A stretch of DNA of 39,198 bases from Hydrogenobaculum sp. (GCA_023269915.1 JAGDWZ010000035.1:1-39198); one strand, 5' to 3'. Numbered from the stretch's first letter, positions 15,712 through 23,682 are shown. The notes: generated by a model from the letters alone, not told the origin. Made by a program: numbers and translations.

Positions 15712-16422
15712 ATGAGGATATGGGATTTATCAAGTTTTATAAAGAGCGGTCCTCAAGAAAAGGTAATAAAAACTATCAAAGAAGATGCTCCTTCTTTTGA
15801 AGATACATTAAAATCGGAAGAGACTAAATCAAAATTTATACCTTTTACAAAGGATGGTTTCATGTCTGATAACTCTTCCTTGATAGAAATGTTTAAATTT
15901 TTTGATGTTGTGAGTCAATCTGAACAAGCTATGCCAAAAGAAACGACAAATCATGAACACAATCTAAAAGATCTTATTACCGGTGATACAAATAAAGCCG
16001 TAGGTTATAGTTTTGACAGTTTACCAAAAGATTTAAAAAACGAAATAGAGCAAGCGGTAGATAAGGCTTCTTCAAAATACCATGTTCCAAAAGAGCTTAT
16101 ATATGCCATCATAGACCAAGAGTCGTCTTTTAACCCTTATTCTGTAAACCACAACAAAGATGGAACCACGGATAGGGGGCTTATGCAGATAAACTATGAC
16201 CACAACATAGATATTATGAAAGAGTTTAATATAAAAGATAAAAATCAACTATTTGATATAAACACCAACATAGAAGTGGGCACAGCTATATTGGCTAGAG
16301 ATTTTCAAAAGTATGGCAATTGGCCTACTGCTATAAAAGCTTACAACGGTATAAAAGCCAACAACTGGGATTACGTAAAATCTGTCCTATCGAAGATAAA
16401 AAAGTATCAAAATATTACATAA
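15712..16422 (+). CDS. Lytic transglycosylase (SLT) domain protein without a signal peptide
   Basis: The C-terminal half (about residues 115-230) is a soluble lytic transglycosylase domain. It has the catalytic Glu in AIIDQESSF (near residue 137), the GLMQIN motif (156-161) and the late KAYNG motif. Such enzymes cleave peptidoglycan between MurNAc and GlcNAc. The first 110 residues are polar and unlike a signal peptide or membrane anchor, which is odd for a wall enzyme, and no upstream in-frame start adds one. It could leave the cell by a special route or act with a secretion apparatus. It is the last gene of the run starting at 10167. Confidence 0.85.
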   Translation: MRIWDLSSFIKSGPQEKVIKTIKEDAPSFEDTLKSEETKSKFIPFTKDGFMSDNSSLIEMFKFFDVVSQSEQAMPKETTNHEHNLKDLITGDTNKAVGYSFDSLPKDLKNEIEQAVDKASSKYHVPKELIYAIIDQESSFNPYSVNHNKDGTTDRGLMQINYDHNIDIMKEFNIKDKNQLFDINTNIEVGTAILARDFQKYGNWPTAIKAYNGIKANNWDYVKSVLSKIKKYQNIT

Positions 16423-16427
16423 CACAA

Positions 16428-16447
16428 AAGCGGAAAAACTTCCGCTT
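16428..16447. terminator. Stem-loop between converging genes, possibly bidirectional terminator
   Basis: An 8-bp stem (AAGCGGAA with TTCCGCTT) closes a 4-base loop just after the SLT gene stop and 24 bases after the lipoprotein gene stop on the other strand. Leftward the stem runs into four T; rightward the T-run is only TT. It works better as the terminator of the leftward gene. Confidence 0.6.
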
Positions 16448-16471
16448 GTCAACGGCTTATATTTTAAAGAG

Positions 16472-16900
16472 TTATTGATTTGGACAAATTTGCCTTGTCT
16501 CTTCCTTTACAAGATGCCCATTTTCATAATATTTGGTAGTGACTGTCTGACAGCCATTTTGGGCTTGTCCTTGTGGTATTGCCTGTACAGTTTGAGCTCC
16601 GTTTGAATACTGCACTGGTTGATTTTGGGTAGCTGCTTGTTGCGCAGCCTCATTTGCTATCTGACCAAGAGTACCACCTAATATAGCTCCCATTACACCA
16701 CCTATTACACCACCACGCCATCTGTTTGATTGGTCTAGCATTACTCCTGCTGTTGTGCCAAGTATACCGCCTACCGCTGCGCCCTGTTGACCAGCCGGTG
16801 ATAAGCTATATTGTCCTGTTTGTGCACAAGAGAAAAGCAAAGATGATACACAAACTAAACTTAACCATTTGCTATATTTAACTACTTGTTTAACATACAT
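16472..16900 (-). CDS. Glycine-zipper outer-membrane lipoprotein
   Basis: The 142-residue protein begins with a lipoprotein signal ending in LLFSC, with the lipidated Cys near residue 25. A glycine-rich segment (GAAVGGILGTTAG ... GGVIGGVMGAILGG) follows, forming the paired helices of the glycine-zipper 2TM family, related to SlyB and the Rickettsia 17-kDa antigen. The tail is rich in Gln and holds two Cys. An upstream ATG at 16915 is in frame, but its codons form the Shine-Dalgarno (GGAGG) that correctly spaces the ATG at 16900, so the latter is chosen. The promoter is at 16923-16950. Confidence 0.88.
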   Translation of the reverse strand: MYVKQVVKYSKWLSLVCVSSLLFSCAQTGQYSLSPAGQQGAAVGGILGTTAGVMLDQSNRWRGGVIGGVMGAILGGTLGQIANEAAQQAATQNQPVQYSNGAQTVQAIPQGQAQNGCQTVTTKYYENGHLVKEETRQICPNQ

Positions 16901-16922
16901 ACTTTTTACCTCCATCGTTTTT

Positions 16923-16950
16923 AATATATTAAGCTATCTTGATTTAGCAA
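16923..16950 (-). promoter_or_regulatory. Promoter of the glycine-zipper lipoprotein gene
   Basis: On the minus strand TTGCTA (16945-16950), 16 bases, then TATATT (16923-16928). The predicted start is near 16916, leaving a leader of about 16 bases that contains the GGAGG Shine-Dalgarno. Confidence 0.6.
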
Positions 16951-16966
16951 TGATATAAATGCCGTG

Positions 16967-16985
16967 GGGGAGTAAAGCACTCCCC
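16967..16985. other. GC-rich stem-loop upstream of the lipoprotein promoter
   Basis: GGGGAGT pairs with ACTCCCC around a 5-base loop. Neither side has a T-run, so it is a poor terminator. It lies between the lipoprotein promoter and the 18-base repeats, downstream of the small periplasmic protein gene, and may stabilise the 3' end of that message. Confidence 0.5.
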
Positions 16986-16989
16986 AACA

Positions 16990-17043
16990 GTGGTAAACTT
17001 GTGAATCGTGGTAAACTTGTGAATCGTGGTATACTTGTCATGG
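16990..17043. repeat. 18-base tandem repeat, two exact copies and one degenerate copy
   Basis: GTGGTAAACTTGTGAATC occurs at 16990-17007 and again at 17008-17025. A third, altered copy (GTGGTATACTTGTCATGG) fills 17026-17043. The array is non-coding, ends 18 bases before the stop of the leftward periplasmic gene, and lies about 75-125 bases upstream of the lipoprotein transcription start. Regular 18-base spacing could present repeated sites to a regulator, but no known operator is recognised. Confidence 0.9.
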
Positions 17044-17061
17044 TATGTTGATAATATTTTA

Positions 17062-17325
17062 TTATTTATGCTCCATCTTTTTCATGGGATGATGCCACAT
17101 TTTTCTGTGTGGTCTACAGGCTCTTAGCTCTTTCCAGTTTTGGGCTTTTTCTACGCAAGCCTTGTGTTTTTGTAGGAAATCCATTCTCTTGTCAATCATG
17201 TGAAGGATGCGTGCTTTCACGTGCTCAAATTTTTCTTGAGATTTGGTTCCCTTAGAAGTGGTTGGTTGCGCCAATACAACCCCAGATAAAAATGCAACTC
17301 CTAACACTGCTTTTGCTAACCTCAT
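17062..17325 (-). CDS. Small exported protein with a His/Met-rich tail
   Basis: The 87-residue product has a clear signal peptide (MRLAKAVLGVAFLSGVVLAQ, cleaved near Ala19). The mature part is a charged helix with two Cys (about residues 57 and 70, in KACVE and LRACRP) that could form a disulfide across a helical hairpin. It ends in a tail full of His and Met (PHRKMWHHPMKKMEHK), suggesting metal binding. The frame extends upstream, but the ATG at 17325 has a strong Shine-Dalgarno (AAGGAGGC) at the right distance and begins the signal peptide. I recognise the general style of small periplasmic proteins with this Cys pattern but cannot name a function. Confidence 0.8.
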   Translation of the reverse strand: MRLAKAVLGVAFLSGVVLAQPTTSKGTKSQEKFEHVKARILHMIDKRMDFLQKHKACVEKAQNWKELRACRPHRKMWHHPMKKMEHK

Positions 17326-17443
17326 ATCAAGCCTCCTTAAAGTTGATATTTTAAATATAAGGCTAAGATGATGAAGATTGGATGAAAATGTTGACTTTGT
17401 AATCACATTTAGAACATTGATTATATTTTTGTTAAAATTAGTT

Positions 17444-17449
17444 TATAAT
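17444..17449 (+). promoter_or_regulatory. -10 element placing transcription start on the pmbA ATG
   Basis: A perfect TATAAT with a six-base gap to the ATG at 17456, so the predicted +1 is the start codon. No convincing -35 at normal spacing (TTGATT at 17417 is 21 bases away) and no Shine-Dalgarno. Confidence 0.5.
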
Positions 17450-17455
17450 AAAACT

Positions 17456-18784
17456 ATGGAAGATATAAAGGCTATTGTAAAAAATGTTGTCAAAGATGGC
17501 TTTGAGTTTGAGATATATTTGAGCAAATCCAACAAGGTGAAGATAGACATAGAGGATAAGGTTGTAGATAGAATAGAAGCTTCTAACGAGCAAGGCTTAG
17601 GGATAAGGGTTATAAAAGATGGTAAAATGGGTTTTTCTTATACTACAAAACTTACAAAAAAGGATATAGAAAATTGCACTAAAATGGCTATGGATATTGC
17701 TCTTTCTCAGGATAAAGAAGATGTGTTTGAGCTTTTAAAAGAACAAAAAGAAAATAAAAATTCCATAGAACTATTTGACAAAGAAGGTTTATCAAAGGCT
17801 AAAGAGGAAAAGATTAAGAAACTTATAGACATGGAAGATAAAATAAAAGCCTATGATCCTCGTATATCTTTGGTGAGAGACTTATCTTATACAGAGTCCA
17901 TATACTCGTACGTTATGGAGAACTCTTACGGAGTAAAAGTAGAAGAGACGCTTAGTGGTTTTTTTGTTATGGGGTGTGCTATAGCAAAAGATAGCCAAGA
18001 TACCTCGTCAGGATGCTCTTATATGGCAAGTAGATTTTTAGAAGATATTAATTTTGATTTAATATCGAAAGATATAGCTATAAACACCATTAGTCTTTTA
18101 AATCCTAAAAGCTTTGAAACAAGATCGTTGCCAGTTGTATTTTCGCCGGATAGCATGGTATCTTTGTTGAGGGCTTTTTCTAGTATATTTTTGGGGGATT
18201 CTCTTATAAAAAATAAAACAATGCTAAAAGATAAACTGCAAGAGCAAATAGCCAGTGAAGATATAACTATCATAGACGATGGGACTATAAATAGGGCTAT
18301 TGGAAGCTCTTGTTTTGATGCAGATGGAAATCCTACTCAGAAAAATGTTGTGGTGGAAAATGGTATTTTTAAAACATTCTTGCACAATATATATACGGCA
18401 AAGAAATCTAATCAGGAGCCTACTTCAAACAGTGTAAGGGCTGGTTATAAATCCATACCTCAAACGGGCGTTCATAATTTTTATTTAGCTCCAAAGGAAC
18501 ATTCTTTGGATACTCTTCTTGGTGCTTACGAAGAGTGTGTTTACATTACAGAGCTTATGGGGCTTCACATGGCAGACCCTATATCTGGTAATTTTTCTTT
18601 GGGTGCCTCTGGGATTTTTTATAAAAACGCTAAACCTATGTATCCTATAAGAGCTGTTACCGTGGCATCAAACTTTTTAGAGCTTTTGAAAAAGGTAAAA
18701 TTGGTGGGAAACGATTTCAGGTTTTTTGGTCATGTAGGTTCTCCTTCTGTGTTGGTAGAAAATATAACGATAGGTGGGGTGTAG
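17456..18784 (+). CDS. pmbA: TldE/PmbA-family metallopeptidase subunit
   Basis: TldD and TldE (PmbA) form a heterodimeric protease that trims peptides such as microcin precursors and antitoxins; TldE carries no catalytic metal. The 442 residues follow the family: the N-terminal EFEIYLSKS and VVDRIEASNEQGLGIRV region, the central SGCSYMASR, the VVFSPDSMVSLL segment, DGTINRAIGSSCFDADG and the glycine-rich end NFSLGASGIF. The absence of the HExxxH zinc motif of TldD supports TldE. The ATG at 17456 starts at the family-typical point; upstream codons in the frame would read through the promoter. No tldD is in the window. Confidence 0.9.
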   Translation: MEDIKAIVKNVVKDGFEFEIYLSKSNKVKIDIEDKVVDRIEASNEQGLGIRVIKDGKMGFSYTTKLTKKDIENCTKMAMDIALSQDKEDVFELLKEQKENKNSIELFDKEGLSKAKEEKIKKLIDMEDKIKAYDPRISLVRDLSYTESIYSYVMENSYGVKVEETLSGFFVMGCAIAKDSQDTSSGCSYMASRFLEDINFDLISKDIAINTISLLNPKSFETRSLPVVFSPDSMVSLLRAFSSIFLGDSLIKNKTMLKDKLQEQIASEDITIIDDGTINRAIGSSCFDADGNPTQKNVVVENGIFKTFLHNIYTAKKSNQEPTSNSVRAGYKSIPQTGVHNFYLAPKEHSLDTLLGAYEECVYITELMGLHMADPISGNFSLGASGIFYKNAKPMYPIRAVTVASNFLELLKKVKLVGNDFRFFGHVGSPSVLVENITIGGV

Positions 18785-18785
18785 T

Positions 18786-19379
18786 ATGAACCTTTTTACA
18801 TCGCTTTTTGCCATGTTTTGTGCGATATTTTTCATAGTGGGAAGTTTTTACATAGCATCTGATTATTATTATTATACAAAGGAAGAGCATATATCAAAAG
18901 ATATGGCTATGGCTCTTTATAGCATAAAATCAAATTCAAATCAGATAGTGCTACCTTATGGAGAGGACATGGTTGTGGTGGTAAAAACCCCAAATAGAGT
19001 TATAAAATCCACAAATCTCATAAACCATCCTATAGACCAAAATTTGTTTCATGGTGCTACCGAGAAGATAGGCAACGATACTATAATAGTGGGTATAAAG
19101 ATCAGCAGCTTTGGGGATATAATGACAGAGCTTTTTAGAACGCCAATAGCCGTTGGTATGTTTTTAATAGGGCTTATGATTGCCACGTGGATAGTGTGGA
19201 GTCTTAGGAAAACGTTTGTGGACTATTTGGATGAGGAGCTTATAGAGAGGCTAAAAGCTCTAAGGCTTACTATAGCTACTGCTAAGATAATACCTCAGGA
19301 AAGCTCAGAGGAAGCAAAAAGGATAATAGATATAATACTAAGCTATGCTAAAGAACGCTCCAAGGAGAGCAAAACATGA
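18786..19379 (+). CDS. Two-helix membrane protein with sensor-like layout but no kinase, unknown function
   Basis: I do not recognise this 197-residue protein. A membrane helix at about residues 5-25 is followed by an extracytoplasmic stretch of about 90 residues (VVVVVKTPNRVIKS, DTIIVGIKISS), a second helix at about 117-140 and a charged cytoplasmic helix to the end. This is the layout of a histidine-kinase sensor half without the kinase domains. A GTG in frame at 18774 is possible, but the ATG at 18786 has GGTGGGG before it and starts the helix properly. It overlaps the next gene by ATGA, so the two are almost certainly co-translated. Confidence 0.8.
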   Translation: MNLFTSLFAMFCAIFFIVGSFYIASDYYYYTKEEHISKDMAMALYSIKSNSNQIVLPYGEDMVVVVKTPNRVIKSTNLINHPIDQNLFHGATEKIGNDTIIVGIKISSFGDIMTELFRTPIAVGMFLIGLMIATWIVWSLRKTFVDYLDEELIERLKALRLTIATAKIIPQESSEEAKRIIDIILSYAKERSKESKT

Positions 19380-20521
19380 AGATTTTGGTATCTTCCTTTG
19401 ACAAGCTTTTGATAGAGAAGCTACAACATCTTCTTTTGGGAGAGAGTGTCGTTTTTGTAAAGAACGGCGAAGAAGCCATAAGAAATGCTCCAAAAGATAT
19501 AGATATAATTATATACGATGCGGTTTCAGGGATAGTCTCAGAAAACGATTTAAATTCTTTGTTTGAAAAAGCCTATAAAGGTGCAAAATATATAATACTT
19601 ATGGATGAACTTTTCCCAATAGACCCAGACAATCTAAGGATGCCCAGCAAGATAGTGATTTCAAGAGATAGAGAGTTATCGGTGCTGCCGGAGCTTTTAA
19701 AAAAATATAAAGAGCTTATAACAAAAGAACATAACGTAAGCTCATCTAAGAATGAATACAGAGCCCAATACTCTACAAAAACTCAAGAAGCACATACTGG
19801 TATCGAAATCTCTGTTGTATCAAAAGATAATGAGCTTTTGGACATTATAAAAAACGCCTTAGAAGATGTGGCTTACATAAAGATATTTTCACCGGAATAT
19901 ACCAACAAAGAAGAGATACTAAATGCTGATATTATAATATACGATACTACCGAGGGCGTTAGTGCTGCAAAAGAGCTAATAAGCATATATCAAGGTTCAG
20001 ATATTCCGGTCGTTATCATATTGGACGATATGTTTCCTATAGACATAAGCCGTATTCCGATCCAGAAAAAGATAGGTATCATAAAAACCGAAGTAAAAAC
20101 TACCCTAAAGCCAATGATTTTAAAGCTTATATCTGATTATAATATTACATCAAGGAAGGCAAAAAAAGGACTAGATAAAATATCGGAGGTTTTAGCTATG
20201 GATTCTTCAAAAAGCCACTTAAAAGATATAATAGTAGATGTACTAAAAGAAGAGATAAGAAGCACAGTAAGAGAGTCGTTGTCTGGCATAGATTTTAAAG
20301 AGCTTGCAAAAAATGCTATACAATCTCAGATAGCAACAGAAGATATAAAAACCCTAATGCTAAACAGCGTAAACGAGATAGTAAACAATATGAGAAACGA
20401 GATCATGAACATCGCCACCAAAGAAATAGAAACCGCCATAAAAGAGGAAGACATAAAAGCTATTATAAGAGAAATCACTACCACTATACTAAAAGAACGC
20501 ATTGAAAGTCTTTTGGCTTAA
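19376..20521 (+). CDS. Tandem pseudo-receiver protein with a helical C-terminal tail, unknown function
   Basis: The 381-residue protein contains an internal duplication. Residues 1-115 and about 143-255 share a Rossmann-like pattern: IIIYDAVSG at 43-51 matches IIIYDTTEG at 185-193, and ELFPID (78-83) matches DMFPID (218-223). The Asp at 48 and 190 sits where response regulators accept phosphate, but the usual Ser/Thr after strand 4 is replaced and no clear strand-5 Lys is seen, so these are receiver-like rather than true receivers. Residues 275-381 are long amphipathic helices with repeated ED-IK and EI spacing, probably a coiled coil. No output DNA-binding domain is present. The start shares ATGA with the upstream membrane protein gene. 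Confidence 0.82.
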   Translation: MKILVSSFDKLLIEKLQHLLLGESVVFVKNGEEAIRNAPKDIDIIIYDAVSGIVSENDLNSLFEKAYKGAKYIILMDELFPIDPDNLRMPSKIVISRDRELSVLPELLKKYKELITKEHNVSSSKNEYRAQYSTKTQEAHTGIEISVVSKDNELLDIIKNALEDVAYIKIFSPEYTNKEEILNADIIIYDTTEGVSAAKELISIYQGSDIPVVIILDDMFPIDISRIPIQKKIGIIKTEVKTTLKPMILKLISDYNITSRKAKKGLDKISEVLAMDSSKSHLKDIIVDVLKEEIRSTVRESLSGIDFKELAKNAIQSQIATEDIKTLMLNSVNEIVNNMRNEIMNIATKEIETAIKEEDIKAIIREITTTILKERIESLLA

Positions 20522-20523
20522 AG

Positions 20524-22740
20524 ATGAAAAGGCTTATATTGGCAGAAAAACCGTCGGTAGCAAAAGATATAGCATCTGCTTTATGTAAAAGCCTAGACAA
20601 AGACGCAAGTAAAAAGGGGTATTTTGAATGTAAAGATAAAAATCTATACATCACTTGGGCTATAGGACATTTGGTAGAGATAGATGATGAAATAGCACCA
20701 AGAAAATGGAGTTTAGAAACACTGCCTATACTTCCAGAAACCTTCAAATACAAAGTGATAGACAAAACATCAAATCAGTTTAAAGTGATTTCTAAGCTTT
20801 TAAAAGAAGTAGACGAGGTAGTGATCGCCACAGATGCTGGAAGAGAAGGGGAGCTTATCGCAAGACTTATACTTATGCTTAATCATTTTAGGGGGTCTGT
20901 TAAAAGATTTTGGACTTCTGACGCCCTTACAAAAGAAGTAATCTTAAGAGAGATGGAAAATCTAAAAGATGCTTCCTTATTTGATAGCTTGTATTATTCT
21001 GCCCTTGCTCGTTCACACGCTGATTGGATAGTAGGTATAAACCTCACAAGGCTTATGACAGTAAAAGCTGGCGGTGGTGTATGGTCTGTGGGTAGGGTTC
21101 AAACACCCACCCTTAAACTAATAGTAGATAGATACAGAGAAAACAAAGAGTTTATTCCAAAAGAGTACTATGTGATAAAAGCTATATTTGGTGATAAGAA
21201 AAGCATATCTAAATCTTACACTGGTTTTTTGTTGTTGGATAAAATCCAAGAAAAAACTTACAAGACGCTAAAAGATGCTTTAGAAGAAGATGAGGAAAGC
21301 CAAACAAAAAAATCCTTTAACGCCAAATATTTTACACCGCTTTTAGAAGAATCCAAAAACCAAATAATGAAAAAGCTCAAAGACATTGAAGAGGCTATTG
21401 TAAAAGATGTAAAAATCACCAAGAGAAAAGAAAACCCACCACTTTTACATTCACTTACATCTTTACAAAGAGAAGCCAACAGAATATATGGATACTCTTC
21501 TATGAGGACGTTAAACATAGCTCAAAAATTGTATGAGACTTACAAATGTCTTTCTTATCCTAGAACAGATTCAAACTACTTAGGAGAAGATGAAGAGACG
21601 AAAAAACTAGTAAAAGATATGCTAAAAAAGTTGGTGGACAAAAAGACCTTTGAGCTTTTATCAAAAAACGTAGATAAAGTAGGTAAAAGAGTGTTTGATA
21701 GCTCAAAGCTAACAGACCACCATGCTCTTATACCTTTTGGTCCTATACCAGAAAACGCCTCTTCTGATGAAAAAAATATATACAACCTTGTGTATAGGCG
21801 TTTTGTAGGAGCTTTTATGGAACCTTACGAATACGCCATAATAACTATAAAAACCCTTTTAGGAGAGTTTACTTTTTTATCAAATATAAATATAGAAACC
21901 CTTACAAAAGAAGAGTATCAAAGAACCTATCTTTCTTTATATAAACCTTACAAAGAAGCGCTCTTGGAAGAAGATGAAGACCCAACTTTAAAAAATATAG
22001 ACTTTGATTATATTAAAAGCCTAAAACCAGACGATAGAGTTTACAAGAAATCCCTAGAAGCTTTACAAAAATTTACTAAGCCACCAGCTCTTTACACAGA
22101 AGGTACGCTTCTTAAAGCTATGGAAAAGCTTGGGCTTGGTACACCGGCCACAAGGGCTTCTATAATAGAGACGCTTTTAGAAAGAAAATATATATCAAGG
22201 ATAGATAAATCGTTGCTTCCTACGTTAAAAGGCGAAGAGCTTGTAAAATCTCTAAAAGATAGCGATGTATCTAAACCTGAGATGACTACAAGATGGGAAG
22301 AAGAGCTTGAAAGAATATACAAAGAACGAAAATCAAAAGAAGGTTATATAAGGTTTATGCACAATATAAAGGAGTTTGTATCGGACAATATAGATAGGCT
22401 CAAGTTTGTAGAGATGGCTAAAGTGCCTATGGCTACCAAAAAGATGATAGAGTTTGCGAAATCTTTAGCAAAGAAGAAAAATATAAAACCTCCTCATTCA
22501 ACGGATTATGAAACTATAAAAGCTTTTATAGAAGAACACAATGAAAAAAAAGAAGAAAAAGATGGCGTCGAAAGCCCACCCACAGATAAACAGATATCCT
22601 TTGCCAAGGCTCTTGCGGAAAAGTTAAACCAAGAGATACCAGAAGATGCTTATGTTTCTACCAAAACCATGTCTCTATGGATTAAAAACGCTATGAAACA
22701 AACAGGCTATAAAAAATCCTACAGAAGGGGCAAAAAATGA
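20524..22740 (+). CDS. topB: Type IA DNA topoisomerase (topoisomerase III-like)
   Basis: The enzyme passes one DNA strand through a transient break and can decatenate replication or recombination intermediates. The Toprim domain starts with LILAEKPSVAKDIA and has the acidic site ATDAGREGE (102-110), a variant in which the second Asp is Gly, as in many TopB-like proteins. The catalytic tyrosine is Y345 in SYPRTDSNY, and FTKPPALYTEGTLLKAMEKL belongs to the clamp. Instead of zinc fingers, the tail from about residue 640 has two copies of a short helical unit (KMIEFAKSLAKK and KQISFAKALAEK). It begins 2 bases after the pseudo-receiver gene and overlaps accA by ATGA. Confidence 0.94.
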   Translation: MKRLILAEKPSVAKDIASALCKSLDKDASKKGYFECKDKNLYITWAIGHLVEIDDEIAPRKWSLETLPILPETFKYKVIDKTSNQFKVISKLLKEVDEVVIATDAGREGELIARLILMLNHFRGSVKRFWTSDALTKEVILREMENLKDASLFDSLYYSALARSHADWIVGINLTRLMTVKAGGGVWSVGRVQTPTLKLIVDRYRENKEFIPKEYYVIKAIFGDKKSISKSYTGFLLLDKIQEKTYKTLKDALEEDEESQTKKSFNAKYFTPLLEESKNQIMKKLKDIEEAIVKDVKITKRKENPPLLHSLTSLQREANRIYGYSSMRTLNIAQKLYETYKCLSYPRTDSNYLGEDEETKKLVKDMLKKLVDKKTFELLSKNVDKVGKRVFDSSKLTDHHALIPFGPIPENASSDEKNIYNLVYRRFVGAFMEPYEYAIITIKTLLGEFTFLSNINIETLTKEEYQRTYLSLYKPYKEALLEEDEDPTLKNIDFDYIKSLKPDDRVYKKSLEALQKFTKPPALYTEGTLLKAMEKLGLGTPATRASIIETLLERKYISRIDKSLLPTLKGEELVKSLKDSDVSKPEMTTRWEEELERIYKERKSKEGYIRFMHNIKEFVSDNIDRLKFVEMAKVPMATKKMIEFAKSLAKKKNIKPPHSTDYETIKAFIEEHNEKKEEKDGVESPPTDKQISFAKALAEKLNQEIPEDAYVSTKTMSLWIKNAMKQTGYKKSYRRGKK

Positions 22741-23678
22741 CAATAAAGGATATACAAGAGTTAAAAACCAAAATAGACCAGCTTAAAATACTTTACAAAC
22801 AAGGTAAAACAGATGTAGAAAAAGAGTTGAGAGCTTTTCAAAGAGAATTAAAACAAATATCAAAAGAGTTTTGTAAAAATTTAAGCCCATGGGATAGAGT
22901 AAGCATAGCAAGACACAACGAAAGACCTCAAACCCTTGATTATATAAAAGCCCTTTTTAAGGATTTTGTAGAGCTTCACGGGGATAGATGTTACGGGGAT
23001 GACCCGGCAATTATATCTGGATTTGCAAAATTTTACAACAAAAGCGTGTGTGTTATAGGACATCAAAAAGGAAGAGATACTAAAGACAAAATATATAGAA
23101 ACTTTGGCATGGCTCATCCAGAGGGCTATAGAAAAGCTCAAAGGATTATGAAGCTGGCGGAGAAATTTCAAATACCTATAATCACTTTTGTAGATACGGC
23201 TGGCGCATACCCAGGCATAGGGGCTGAAGAAAGAGGTCAAGCTCAGGCTATAGCCACAAGCATAGAGCTTATGGGAAGCCTGAAAACTCATATAATAACT
23301 GTAATAATAGGAGAAGGTGGTTCTGGCGGTGCTTTGGCTTTGGCGGTGGCCGATAGAATACTTATGCTTGAAAACGCCTGGTATTCTGTGATATCGCCAG
23401 AAGGTTGTGCGGCCATACTTTACAAAGATCAGTCAAAGGTTCAAGAAGCTACAAAATCTCTAAAAATAACGGCTCAAGACCTGTATGAGTTAGGCGTTAT
23501 AGACTGCATAATACCAGAGCCCTATTGCGGGGCCCATCTATCTCACAGGCTTACGTTTTTAAATGTAAAATTTTTCTTACGAAAAGCCCTAAACGAAATC
23601 TTGCAATATAACATAGAAGAAATAGTACGCAAAAGACAAGAGCGCTATCTTAATATAGGCTTTTACGAAGATGCTTAA
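22737..23678 (+). CDS. accA: Acetyl-CoA carboxylase carboxyltransferase subunit alpha
   Basis: AccA and AccD transfer CO2 from carboxybiotin to acetyl-CoA to give malonyl-CoA for fatty acid synthesis. The 313 residues match the family: the N-terminal helical hairpin, RPQTLDYI, FVELHGDR, GHQKGRDT, the crotonase-like VDTAGAYPGIGAEERGQ, the oxyanion glycines IIGEGGSGGALAL and SVISPEGCAAIL. It is the last gene of the pmbA-accA run, with an ATGA overlap with topB. Four bases separate its stop from that of the converging zinc-finger gene. Confidence 0.97.
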   Translation: MTIKDIQELKTKIDQLKILYKQGKTDVEKELRAFQRELKQISKEFCKNLSPWDRVSIARHNERPQTLDYIKALFKDFVELHGDRCYGDDPAIISGFAKFYNKSVCVIGHQKGRDTKDKIYRNFGMAHPEGYRKAQRIMKLAEKFQIPIITFVDTAGAYPGIGAEERGQAQAIATSIELMGSLKTHIITVIIGEGGSGGALALAVADRILMLENAWYSVISPEGCAAILYKDQSKVQEATKSLKITAQDLYELGVIDCIIPEPYCGAHLSHRLTFLNVKFFLRKALNEILQYNIEEIVRKRQERYLNIGFYEDA

Positions 23679-23682
23679 AATC

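Noticed and set aside
16990-17043. CRISPR array
   Set aside because: The units are adjacent with no spacers and only three copies are present. It is a simple tandem repeat.
22881-23291. 136-residue leftward frame opposite accA
   Set aside because: accA is conserved across this stretch. The antisense frame has no start context or recognisable domain.
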